This document shows positions 41,562-50,317 of a stretch of 64,000 nt of DNA, one piece after another; positions within the stretch are counted from its first letter, which is position 1; every line of letters begins with the position of its first letter. The notes beneath the pieces were generated by a model. The model was given only the letters and a program-made list of their open reading frames with translations, searched no databases and was not told the DNA's origin. Source of the stretch: Luteibacter jiangsuensis (GTDB lineage: Bacteria; Pseudomonadota; Gammaproteobacteria; Xanthomonadales; Rhodanobacteraceae); the NCBI RefSeq assembly GCF_011742555.1, contig NZ_JAAQQR010000001.1:1-64000 (forward strand), read 5' to 3'. Both the position numbers and the translations under genes were made by a program.

Positions 41562-43072
41562 CCGGCGGTTCCTTGTCCCTGATCCTTCAGGAAGCGCTGC
41601 GCGCGCATGCGGGCCTGGGCCGCCGCGCGTTCATCGTCGGTGATCGCTCCGTGAGTTATGGCGAGTTCGCGGACCGCGTCGAAGCGTATGCCTCCGGCTT
41701 CGGCCAGGCCGGGCTGGGTCGTGGCGACTTCGTCGGCATCGCCTCCGCCAAGACCATCGAATGTGTTGCAGCGTTTTTCGGCGCCATGCGCGCGGGCCTC
41801 TGCCCCACGGTGATGGAAGCCCGCATCTCCGCGGAAGAACTCGCCTCACGCATGCAGGCGGTGGGCATGCGCCTGCTGGCTTGCGACGACGAAGAGCAGC
41901 AGGCGGGCTGTGGCGAAGCGCTTGCCGCGATAGGCGCCCGCGCGGTGCCGTTGGGCAGCCTCGCTTCGTCGGCCCCCTTCACGCCGCCGGAACTGGACGA
42001 AAGCGACCGCGCCCTGCTCCTTTTTACGTCAGGCAGCACCGGACGCCCGAAGGGCGTGCTGCTGTCGCATGGCAACCTGCTCGCCAATGCACACGGCGTG
42101 GCGCTGCACACGGGCGTGACCCCCTCCGATCGACTGCTGCACATCATGCCGCTGCACCACACCAACGGCATCAACAACCAGCTGGTAGTGCCGCTGCTGG
42201 CCGGCGCCGAGATCGCGCTGGTGGAACGCTTCCGCGCAGAGGACATCGTCGACTGCCTGCGCCACTACAAGCCGACGTACGTCACGGGGGTACCCACCAT
42301 GTACTCGCGCGTGCTGTCGCGGCTGGAGCCGGGCGAGCGCTTCGAATCCCTCCGCTTCCTCCGCTGCGGCTCGGCGCCCATCACGCCGGCGCTGCATGAG
42401 GCGATCGAAGACGCCTTCGGGGTACCGCTCGTCGTGTCCTACGGCCTGTCCGAGGCCACCTGCACTACCACGATGAACCCGCCGCACAAGCGGAAGGTCG
42501 GCAGCATCGGTACCGTGCTCGACGGCCAGGAACTGGCCCTCTTCCGGCCGGGCAGCAGCGAACGCGTGGCTCCGGGCCAGGACGGCGAGATCCGCATCCG
42601 CGGCCCGGTGCTGATGCAGGGATACATCGGCGCCGAGGTGGAATCCCCCATCGTCGACGGCTGGCTGCGCACCGGCGACCTGGGCCGCTTCGACGACGAG
42701 GGCTATGTCACCATCACCGGGCGGATCAAGGATGTGATCATCCGCGGCGGCGAGAACCTCTCCCCTGGCCTGATCGAAAACCAGCTGGAAAAGCATCCCG
42801 CGGTGAAGGAATGCTGCGTGGTCGGCACCCCCGACGCCGACCTGGGCGAAGTGGCCGTGGCCTTCGTGGTGGCCCAGCCCGGTCACAGCATCGAACCGGG
42901 CGCCCTTCGCGAACACGTGCTCCAGGGGCTGTCACGGGTCTACGTTCCCGCTCGCATCCACGTCCTTCCCACCCTCCCCACCGGCAGCCTGGGCAAGGTG
43001 GATCGTCATGCCCTCAAGCGCATGGCGGCCCGCGACGATGCTTCGGCGATGCCGCGTCCCACGCCAGCATGA
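41558..43072 (+). CDS. acyl-CoA ligase, AMP-forming
   Basis: 504 residues, ANL superfamily, with all core motifs: LLFTSGSTGRPKGVLLSH, PLHHTNGINNQLVVPLL, SYGLSEATCTTTMNPP, GWLRTGDLGRFDDEGYVTITGRIKDVIIRGGENLSP, and C-terminal PTGSLGKVDRHAL with the catalytic Lys. It resembles oxalyl-/malonyl-/long-chain ligases. It probably provides the ATP-driven entry to the pathway whose CoA-transferases then exchange CoA. Its last 59 bases overlap the convergent TetR gene. Confidence 0.92.
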   Translation: MTGGSLSLILQEALRAHAGLGRRAFIVGDRSVSYGEFADRVEAYASGFGQAGLGRGDFVGIASAKTIECVAAFFGAMRAGLCPTVMEARISAEELASRMQAVGMRLLACDDEEQQAGCGEALAAIGARAVPLGSLASSAPFTPPELDESDRALLLFTSGSTGRPKGVLLSHGNLLANAHGVALHTGVTPSDRLLHIMPLHHTNGINNQLVVPLLAGAEIALVERFRAEDIVDCLRHYKPTYVTGVPTMYSRVLSRLEPGERFESLRFLRCGSAPITPALHEAIEDAFGVPLVVSYGLSEATCTTTMNPPHKRKVGSIGTVLDGQELALFRPGSSERVAPGQDGEIRIRGPVLMQGYIGAEVESPIVDGWLRTGDLGRFDDEGYVTITGRIKDVIIRGGENLSPGLIENQLEKHPAVKECCVVGTPDADLGEVAVAFVVAQPGHSIEPGALREHVLQGLSRVYVPARIHVLPTLPTGSLGKVDRHALKRMAARDDASAMPRPTPA

Positions 43073-43652
43073 CCTGAGAGATACCGGCTTCGACGACACC
43101 CAGGCGGACCCGATCTCGCGCGAGCACCGACAGTCCCATCAGGAATGCATCGAAGACGGCGGCCAGCGCTTCGGGCGCGACGCCCGGGTCGAGTTCGCCG
43201 CGGTCGATGCCGCGTTGTACACAGGCGATGAATCCCTTGCGGGTACGGGATCGGGAGCGCGTAAGCGCGGCACTGACCGACGCATGCTCCTCCGAACGCG
43301 CGCTCATGACGCCTAAGCCGACCATGCAACCCCTGGGATGGCCGCGTTCGTACTGCATCCTGGCGGACTGGCGCAAGGCGGTCTCGATGGCGTCCCTCGG
43401 CGCGATGTCGGTGTCCCACAAACACTCGGTCACCTGCGCATACGTTTCCAGGTAACGCTGGACGCATTCCTGGAACAGCGCTTCTTTCGACCCGAAGGCC
43501 GCGTAGAAGCTCGGCGCGGAAATCCCACCGCCCATGGCAGCCTTCAGCTGGTTCAGCGATGTCGCTTCGAAGCCATTCTGCCAGAACAGGTGCAGTGCCT
43601 CGTCGACCGCCTTGTCGCGATCGAACGTTCGTGGGCGTCCCATGACTGCCAT
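43014..43652 (-). CDS. TetR-family repressor
   Basis: 212 residues. HTH: GRPRTFDRDKAVDEALHLFWQNGFEATSLNQLKAAM...SFYAAFGSKEALF, typical of the AcrR-like group that controls efflux pumps or oxidoreductases. The start at 43652 follows GGAGGA; MGRPRTF at 43643 is possible. It diverges from the MFS pump at 43806, with an operator-like palindrome between, and overlaps the ligase gene at its 3' end. Confidence 0.9.
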   Translation of the reverse strand: MAVMGRPRTFDRDKAVDEALHLFWQNGFEATSLNQLKAAMGGGISAPSFYAAFGSKEALFQECVQRYLETYAQVTECLWDTDIAPRDAIETALRQSARMQYERGHPRGCMVGLGVMSARSEEHASVSAALTRSRSRTRKGFIACVQRGIDRGELDPGVAPEALAAVFDAFLMGLSVLARDRVRLGVVEAGISQVMLAWDAASPKHRRGPPCA

Positions 43653-43731
43653 GGCGGCATCCTCCGATCAGGTATCGAGTTAAATACTAATCGATATAGA
43701 AGAGATTGACTATGTCGGCATACGCAACTAA

Positions 43732-43747
43732 TGTACCGACCGATACA
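43732..43747. promoter_or_regulatory. TetR operator candidate upstream of the MFS pump
   Basis: TGTACCGACCGATACA is a 16-bp imperfect palindrome of the ACCGACCGGT type bound by many TetR repressors. A related ACTAAT...GATA(T/C)AG pattern occurs at about 43685 and again at about 43727. It lies 59 bases before the MFS start. Confidence 0.55.
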
Positions 43748-43805
43748 GAATTACCGATGCGTCGCGCCCGCATCGGTCCCCGACCGCAATGTCCCGGAGT
43801 CTCCC

Positions 43806-45224
43806 ATGCCCGACGGCACTCCCCGCGCGTCCGAGCGTTCGACACACGAGACGCATCGCTGGCTGGCCCTGGCGGTGCTCCTGACCGGTACCTTGCTGCC
43901 GCCGCTCGACTTCTTCATCGTCAACGTGGCGCTGCCCGCCATCCGTACGGACCTGCGGGCGCCGTCGGATGTCGCCCAGCTGGTGGTTTCCGTCTACGCG
44001 ACCGCGTATGCCGTGACGCTCATTCTTGGCGGCCGGCTGGGCGATCTATACGGACGCAAGCGCGCTTTTGTGGGTGGCATGCTTGGTTTCGCGGTCGCCT
44101 CCGCGTTGTGCGGTTGGGCCCCCTCGCCCGCCGTGCTGATCGTCGGCCGCTTGCTCCAAGGCGTCGCCGCAGCCGTGATGGCTCCGCAGTCCCTCGCCTC
44201 CATCCACGCCCTGTTCCCAGCTGCGGAGAAAAATCGCGCGCTGAGCCTGTACGGCGCCACCTTCGGCCTGGCGTCCGTGGGCGGCCAGGTGCTCGGTGGC
44301 GTCCTCGTCTCCGCGGATGTCCTTGGCCTGGGATGGCGCAGCGTGTTTCTGATCAATCTGCCCATCATCCTGCTGGCCGTCCCGGCGGCGCTGGTCCTGC
44401 TTCGCGAAAGCACCGGCGAACGGACGGCGCGGCTCGACGTGCCGGGCGCGTTGCTGCTGGCGGCCGGACTCCTGGCCCTGGTGGTTCCGCTGATCGAGGG
44501 GCGGGAGCAACACTGGCCATGGTGGTGCGTGGTCCTGCTGATCGCCAGCGGACCGCTGCTTGTGTCGTTCTGGCGTTTCGAGCGGCGCCAGGAACGGCTA
44601 GGTGGCACACCGCTGGTGTATCCCTCGTTGCTGAAGGCCCGCGGCTTGCAGCGAAGCCTGTCGGCAACGTTCTTCTTCTACTGGCTCGCCCCGTTTTTCC
44701 TCGTTTTCGCGGTCTACGAACAGGTCGGTCTGGGGCACAACGCACTGGCCACCGGATTCGCCATCCTGCCTCTGGGCGTGGGCTTCCTCCTGGGTCCGCT
44801 ATGCAGTCCGCGACTCGCAAGGCGCATGGGTGCGCGCACGGCCGCTCTTGGCATGCTGCTTGAAGTCCTGGGTGCGCTTGCCGCCAGCATGCTGGCACTG
44901 GCGCAGGCACCAGCGTGGCTTCCCGCGCCGCTCTTCCTGATCGGGCTGGGGCAAGGCATCGCCTTGCCCGCCCTCGTCCGCCTGAATGTGGATCAGGTGG
45001 ATCCGCGCTGGGCCGGCCTTGCCGCCGGACTGGTCAGCGCCACGCTTCAGATCAGCGCAGCCGTGGCGACCGCGCTGGTCGGCGGCCTCTTTTTCACCCT
45101 CGCACCCGACGGCGGCGGTGCCCGGCTTACCCAGGTCGGCTTCGCCTTCGCAACTTTCACGATCGGCGCCGCGTTGGCCCTGGCTGCCGCGCTCAGCTGG
45201 CGTCAGGCACGTATTCACGGCTGA
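43806..45224 (+). CDS. MFS drug/H+ antiporter, DHA2 (14-helix) type
   Basis: 472 residues, about 14 transmembrane helices. LPPLDFFIVNVALPAI is the DHA2 helix-1 signature with the membrane Asp; GRLGDLYGRKRAF is motif A; GRLLQGVAAAVMAPQSLA motif B; the ATFGLASVGGQVLGGVL region is antiporter motif C. The start at 43806 follows GGAG. It is probably induced by a substrate that releases the divergent TetR repressor. Confidence 0.92.
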   Translation: MPDGTPRASERSTHETHRWLALAVLLTGTLLPPLDFFIVNVALPAIRTDLRAPSDVAQLVVSVYATAYAVTLILGGRLGDLYGRKRAFVGGMLGFAVASALCGWAPSPAVLIVGRLLQGVAAAVMAPQSLASIHALFPAAEKNRALSLYGATFGLASVGGQVLGGVLVSADVLGLGWRSVFLINLPIILLAVPAALVLLRESTGERTARLDVPGALLLAAGLLALVVPLIEGREQHWPWWCVVLLIASGPLLVSFWRFERRQERLGGTPLVYPSLLKARGLQRSLSATFFFYWLAPFFLVFAVYEQVGLGHNALATGFAILPLGVGFLLGPLCSPRLARRMGARTAALGMLLEVLGALAASMLALAQAPAWLPAPLFLIGLGQGIALPALVRLNVDQVDPRWAGLAAGLVSATLQISAAVATALVGGLFFTLAPDGGGARLTQVGFAFATFTIGAALALAAALSWRQARIHG

Positions 45225-45260
45225 TCGGCCATTCCCCCTTTCCCAAGAAGGCACCTATCC

Positions 45261-46550
45261 TTGAAGACACGTTCTTTCCGGCATCTGCTGGCCGTACTCG
45301 CCTGTGCAGGCATACCTTGCGCCATGGCAGGCCGGACCGATCCCGTCGCGCAGGCCGAAGCGGCGTTCGACGCCTGGCGCATGGATGAAGTGAGCGCACT
45401 GTTGCCGACGTTGCCCGACACGGCCGACGGCGACTACGTGCGCGGTCTCGTTGCCAATCGGCTGAACGATATCGAAGCGTCGAAACGCGCCCTCCAGCAT
45501 GCGCTGCCCGAACTGGAGCGACGGCATTCGCCCCGCGCGACCAACGCGCTGCTTACCTTGTCCGACGACTACCAGAAGGCCGCGGCATACGGGGATCAGG
45601 CCAACGCGCTGCGCGAAGCCGTGGAGCATCACTCGAAGGACCTGGGTACGGCGGCGCAGGGTGTCAAGGATGTCCTTGCCCTGGCCACCGCTCTCAGCGG
45701 CTCGCCGCGTCAGACGATCACATTTTCCGGGCCGTCCCGATTGCCCATCCGGCGCAATCCCCTCGGCACGTTCGACGTCGACGCCGTGGCGAACGGCGTC
45801 GACGGCTCCTGGATGTTGGACTCAGGCGCCAATTATTCGGTCGTCAGCGAGAGTTTCGCCAGGCGCCTCGGCCTCTCGATCAAGGGTACGACCGGGGGCG
45901 TGGGTTCCACCACCGGGACCTCGGTGCAAAGCGAGGTGGCAGTCGTCGAGGAGATCCACCTGGGTAGTGCGACGCTTCGCCATGTCGCGGTGCTGGTGGT
46001 CCGCGACGATTTGCTGCACATGAAGCTGCCCGGCAGGGAACACCAGATCTCGGCTGCGTTCGGCTTCCCCGTGTTCCAGGCGCTCGGCCAGATACATTTC
46101 CATGGCGACAAGGCCATCTCGATCGGACCGGCGCCCGGTTCCATGGAGGGTGGCGTGCAAATCTATATGGACGGCCTGGCGCCGGTTGTCATGGTCGCCA
46201 CCGAAGGAGAGTCGGTTCCCCTCGCCCTGGACACCGGTTCCAGCACCACCAGCCTGTCATCTGCCTACTGGATGAAGGTGAAGGATCGTGCCGACGCCTG
46301 GCCACGCTCGCGACATCCTTCGGCGGGCCTGGGTGGCGCGCGCAGTCTCGACACGGTCACGCAGCCTGCATGGAAATTCGCCATCGGCAAGGACGAGATA
46401 ACGCTCAAGAACGTGCGTATCGAAACGGAAAGCCGGCCTGGGCCGGGCGGCCCGCCCATGTTCGGTACGCTCGGTCAGGATCTGTGGGCGAATGCCGCCG
46501 GGTTCACGCTGGATTTCCGATCCATGCGTTTTCGCATCGACCGGAATTGA
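45261..46550 (+). CDS. retropepsin-like aspartic protease, secreted
   Basis: 429 residues from a TTG start with AAGAAGG upstream. Signal peptide about 1-23 (LLAVLACAGIPCAMA). A helical, TPR-like region spans 35-145, then two retropepsin lobes, each with its active-site Asp: Asp187 in MLDSGANYSVVS and Asp324 in LALDTGSSTTSLS. Having both lobes in one chain gives a pepsin-like layout, uncommon in bacteria. Probably periplasmic. It follows the MFS gene by 36 bases; functional link unknown. Confidence 0.82.
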   Translation: MKTRSFRHLLAVLACAGIPCAMAGRTDPVAQAEAAFDAWRMDEVSALLPTLPDTADGDYVRGLVANRLNDIEASKRALQHALPELERRHSPRATNALLTLSDDYQKAAAYGDQANALREAVEHHSKDLGTAAQGVKDVLALATALSGSPRQTITFSGPSRLPIRRNPLGTFDVDAVANGVDGSWMLDSGANYSVVSESFARRLGLSIKGTTGGVGSTTGTSVQSEVAVVEEIHLGSATLRHVAVLVVRDDLLHMKLPGREHQISAAFGFPVFQALGQIHFHGDKAISIGPAPGSMEGGVQIYMDGLAPVVMVATEGESVPLALDTGSSTTSLSSAYWMKVKDRADAWPRSRHPSAGLGGARSLDTVTQPAWKFAIGKDEITLKNVRIETESRPGPGGPPMFGTLGQDLWANAAGFTLDFRSMRFRIDRN

Positions 46551-46605
46551 TACCTGCGGCGTTTTAGGCTGATGATCAGGCGCCTGCTGATCGAGGGTGG
46601 CCGTG

Positions 46606-48093
46606 ATGAATCGACGTGACTTTCTTCGCCTCAGCGGCGCGACCGGTGCGGCCGGACTTCTCGGCGTGCAGCTATCCAGGGCGCATGCCGCTGCCACCGG
46701 GGCCGCCGGTGCACCGGGCGAGGGGCTGGCCAAGCCGGATTATGCGCTGCGCATCGGCCGGAGCCTGGTAGAGCTTGCGCCGGACCATATCGTGTCGACG
46801 ACGACCTATAACGGGCAGTTCCCGGGGCCGCTGATTCGCCTGAAGGAGGGTCAGCCCGTAGTCATCGATGTACACAACGACACCGACGTACCCGAACAGC
46901 TGCATTGGCACGGCCAGTTCCTGCCTGTCGCGGTCGATGGCGCCGCCGAGGAAGGCACGCCGTTCATCCCCGGGCACGGCATGCGCCGGCTGGCGTTCAC
47001 GCCCGGGCCGGCGGGACTGCGCCTCTACCACACGCACGTGCTGGCCGGCAGCGACCTGACCCGAGGGCAGTACAGCGGACAGGTGGGACCGGTCTATATA
47101 GAGCCGCGACACGAGCCGGGCCGGTATGACCGCGAAGTGTTCCTGGTCCTCAAGGAATTCGATCCGTTCTTCAGCAAGGGCGGCGACATGGCGATGGATT
47201 TCCTTGCCCCCGGGCAACGCGATCGCTCGCTGGAAGAGGCGGGCGAGTCGGCCATGAAGGCTTCGTTGGCCCGCGGCACCGCGCACGGTTACGAAGTCGG
47301 CTACCAGACCTTCGCCATCAACGGCCGCATGCTCGGCCACGGCGATCCGGTGCGCGTGAAGGCGGGCGAGCGGGTGCTGTTCCACATCATCAACGGCAGC
47401 GCGACCGAGGTACGCAGCCTCGCCCTGCCCGGCCACACGTTCAAGGTGCTGGCGCTCGACGGCAACCCGGTGCCGAACCCCGCCGAAGTGCCCGTGCTGT
47501 GGATCGGCACGGCCGAGCGCATCAGCGCCATCGTGGAGATGAACCGGCCGGGCGTGTGGGTGCTCGGCGATCTGGCCGACGACGACCGCGAGCGCGGCAT
47601 GGGGATCGTGGTCGAATACGCCGGCCAACGGGGCAAGCCGAAGTGGGTAGCGCCCAAGCCGTTTGCGTGGGACTACCGACGCTTCGCGCTTCCCGGCGCG
47701 CAAGCCGCCCAGGTCGACGAGATCATCGAGATGACGTTCGCCAAGGAGAACGCCGCTGAGCAGGGCTTCAACCGCTGGACGATCAATGGTCAGGCTTTCG
47801 ACATGCAGGCAATGACGCCGAAGTTCCGTCTGCAGTACGGCAAGCGCTACCGCCTGCGCATGCACAACGCCAGTGACGACATCCACCCGATGCATCTGCA
47901 TCGCCACAGTTTCGAGATCACCCGGATCGCGGGTCAGCCGACGGCGGGTATCCTGAAGGACGTCGCGATGTTGGGCGGCTACCAGTCGATGGATATCGAC
48001 TTCACCGCCGACCAGCGCGGGCTCTCGCTGTTCCACTGCCACATGCAGTTGCACATGGACTACGGATTCATGGCGCTGTTCGACTGCACATGA
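46606..48093 (+). CDS. multicopper oxidase, Tat-exported
   Basis: 495 residues. The N-terminal MNRRDFLRLSGATGAAGLLG is a twin-Arg-type signal. Copper ligands: LHWHG and LYHTHV in domain 1, HPMHLHRHSF and HCHMQLHMDYG in domain 3, i.e. the full type 1/2/3 set with Met as likely T1 axial ligand (HMQLHMD). It resembles bilirubin-oxidase/laccase-like or CopA-type enzymes. Substrate could be metal ions or phenols. The start at 46606 follows GAGGG; no copper regulator is adjacent. Confidence 0.92.
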   Translation: MNRRDFLRLSGATGAAGLLGVQLSRAHAAATGAAGAPGEGLAKPDYALRIGRSLVELAPDHIVSTTTYNGQFPGPLIRLKEGQPVVIDVHNDTDVPEQLHWHGQFLPVAVDGAAEEGTPFIPGHGMRRLAFTPGPAGLRLYHTHVLAGSDLTRGQYSGQVGPVYIEPRHEPGRYDREVFLVLKEFDPFFSKGGDMAMDFLAPGQRDRSLEEAGESAMKASLARGTAHGYEVGYQTFAINGRMLGHGDPVRVKAGERVLFHIINGSATEVRSLALPGHTFKVLALDGNPVPNPAEVPVLWIGTAERISAIVEMNRPGVWVLGDLADDDRERGMGIVVEYAGQRGKPKWVAPKPFAWDYRRFALPGAQAAQVDEIIEMTFAKENAAEQGFNRWTINGQAFDMQAMTPKFRLQYGKRYRLRMHNASDDIHPMHLHRHSFEITRIAGQPTAGILKDVAMLGGYQSMDIDFTADQRGLSLFHCHMQLHMDYGFMALFDCT

Positions 48094-48224
48094 CGCGCGC
48101 GGGATCGTGGTCGACCACGGTGGTGGCCCACCAATTGATTTTCGTATAGCCGTGTCGACTGCACTTCGGCGATGCGTTTCACACTGACGGCGATAGAGAC
48201 CATAGTTTGAGCTATCGTCCATGC

Positions 48225-49355
48225 ATGCCCTCGAATCCCGCCCCCATCGTTGCCGGCAAGCGCGGCCCAGGTGAACTCAACGCCCGGACCCTGTTCTGGT
48301 GGCTCCACAGCGCCGGCTGGGCCGGGGTTTTTCTGGTCGGCTATCTGTCGGCTCTTGCCTATGGAAAGTCCTACGAGTTGTGGAAGCTCCTGCTGCCTGT
48401 CGCCGTCACGGGGTTCCTCGGCACCCTCGGTCTACGCTATCTGCTACGCGCGCTGAGTGGCATGCCCCCCGTACGCTTGGCAATGCTCATGATTGGCCCG
48501 GTGCTGGCTGTGAGCGCAGCCATGGGGATTACTTACGCGGTCATCCTGTTGAACGGATGGTGCGGCGGCTGCCGGGTACCGAGTTCATGGATGGGTTACG
48601 CGGCTTACATGGGAAGCCAGACGTATATGGTGGTGGGCTGGGTCAGCCTGTATCTGGTGATCACCACTTGGCGCAAGCTGCGTGCGCAGACCGAGGCAGC
48701 CCTGGTCGCGACCTCGATGGCACACCAGGCACAATTGAAGATGCTTCGGTATCAGTTGAATCCGCATTTCCTCTTCAATGCGCTCAATGCCATATCCACC
48801 CTGGTGCTCGATCGCGACCCTGTGAACGCCAATCGTATGGTGCAGCGGCTGAGTGCATTCCTGCGTCATTCGCTGGACGCGGATCCGATGCAGCTGGTGA
48901 CGTTGAAGCAGGAAATCGATGCCACGCGCCTATACCTGGACATCGAGACGGTCCGGTTTGCAGAGCGACTAACCGTGCGGATCGAGGTCGACGATGCCTG
49001 CTGGCCCGCATTGCTGCCGAGCCTGTTGCTGCAACCGCTGGTGGAGAACGCTATCAAGCATGCCGTGGCCCAGCGGGTCCAAGGCACAACGCTCATCGTG
49101 CGCGCCGGACGCGAGCATCACAGCCTGGTACTTTCCGTGTTGGACGACGGCCCAGGTGGGTCGCCCCCCGAGACGGATCCCGCGCCGTCGGATAATGCTA
49201 CGCACGGCAACGGCGTCGGTCTGGCCAACACGCGCAACCGATTGCGCATGCTGTATGGCGCGCGCCAGAGTTTCGAAGCACGTAGCAGGGATGAAGGGGG
49301 CTTCATGGTCGTCCTGAAGTTACCATTCGAGGTGGGAGGCTCGGCGGGCGAATGA
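48225..49355 (+). CDS. LytS/YehU-type sensor histidine kinase
   Basis: 376 residues. Four predicted transmembrane helices in the first 155 residues, then the His_kinase region LKMLRYQLNPHFLFNALNAISTLV with the phospho-acceptor His in the QLNPHFLFN motif, and a GHKL ATPase with LQPLVENAIKHA, DDGPGG and GVGLANTRNRL. The start at 48225 (MPSNPAP) is preferred to a TTG at 48207. The partner LytTR regulator overlaps its stop by 4 bases. Confidence 0.92.
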   Translation: MPSNPAPIVAGKRGPGELNARTLFWWLHSAGWAGVFLVGYLSALAYGKSYELWKLLLPVAVTGFLGTLGLRYLLRALSGMPPVRLAMLMIGPVLAVSAAMGITYAVILLNGWCGGCRVPSSWMGYAAYMGSQTYMVVGWVSLYLVITTWRKLRAQTEAALVATSMAHQAQLKMLRYQLNPHFLFNALNAISTLVLDRDPVNANRMVQRLSAFLRHSLDADPMQLVTLKQEIDATRLYLDIETVRFAERLTVRIEVDDACWPALLPSLLLQPLVENAIKHAVAQRVQGTTLIVRAGREHHSLVLSVLDDGPGGSPPETDPAPSDNATHGNGVGLANTRNRLRMLYGARQSFEARSRDEGGFMVVLKLPFEVGGSAGE

Positions 49356-50182
49356 GTCGACGGCGAACCGACAAGAGAACGATCCGGACGCTCATTGCGG
49401 ATGACGAGCCATTGGCGCGGCGTGGACTCGAACTGCGCCTGGCCGGCGACCCTCACATCGACATCGTGGCCCAAGTGGGCGACGGCGAAGCAGCGATACG
49501 GGCCGTGGTGGAGCACTCTCCCCATCTGCTGTTCCTGGACGTGCAGATGCCTGGGATGGATGGCTTTGCCACGCTCCGAGCCATCCCTGTGCAGAAGATG
49601 CCGCTCGTGGTGTTCGTCACCGCCTACGATCATTACGCGATCAAGGCTTTCGAGGTAAACGCCCTCGACTACCTGCTGAAGCCCGTGGACGACGAGCGGC
49701 TGCACCAGTCCTTGCTACGCGTTCGCGAGGCCCTGGGGCGCCGTGACGCCAGCGAGCATCGCTCCAGGCTCCTGGGCTTGCTCGGCTCGCTCCGTGGACA
49801 GCCCGCGCTTACCCTGGAGGAAGCGCTGGAGGCGCGTCACCTGTGCCCACCCCCTCCCTCCGGCGCACCATTGGCGATCCGCGATGGCACACGGACGCTG
49901 CGTCTTCCCCTGGAAACCATCCGCTGGATCGATGCCGCCGGCGATTATGTCTGCATCCACACGGACGGGGAAAACCACGTCGTGCGGACCACCCTGGGGC
50001 AGATCGAAAAGCGCCTGGATCCGGCCCGTTTCCCTCGCATCCATCGATCCATCCTGATCAACGCAATGCGAGTTAAGTCACTGCGGCCCTACGTCAACGG
50101 CGAATATTTCCTCACGCTGGATTGCGGGCAGGAATTGAAGCTCTCGCGCGGGTACCGCGACCGAATCGCCTTGTTCAAGTAG
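49352..50182 (+). CDS. LytTR-family response regulator
   Basis: 276 residues. Receiver domain with ADDEP, phospho-acceptor Asp in LLFLDVQMPGMDG and conserved Lys in DYLLKPVDD; C-terminal LytTR DNA-binding domain (LPLETIRWIDAAGDYVCIHT...FPRIHRSILINAMRVKSL...LKLSRGYRDRI). Translated with the LytS-type kinase. Targets are not visible; LytTR regulators usually bind pairs of 9-bp direct repeats. Confidence 0.93.
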   Translation: MSRRRTDKRTIRTLIADDEPLARRGLELRLAGDPHIDIVAQVGDGEAAIRAVVEHSPHLLFLDVQMPGMDGFATLRAIPVQKMPLVVFVTAYDHYAIKAFEVNALDYLLKPVDDERLHQSLLRVREALGRRDASEHRSRLLGLLGSLRGQPALTLEEALEARHLCPPPPSGAPLAIRDGTRTLRLPLETIRWIDAAGDYVCIHTDGENHVVRTTLGQIEKRLDPARFPRIHRSILINAMRVKSLRPYVNGEYFLTLDCGQELKLSRGYRDRIALFK

Positions 50183-50317
50183 GCCCTCCCCTGCTCCCGC
50201 GCCGAGCCGTGCGAAACACGCGGTGAACGGCATTGCCTGCGTCCGGAACAGAAACCAAGCTGATCGTGAAACGCTGCATAGAAGCGGTCGATGGCCACCT
50301 GGGTCCTGGAGGGGAAT

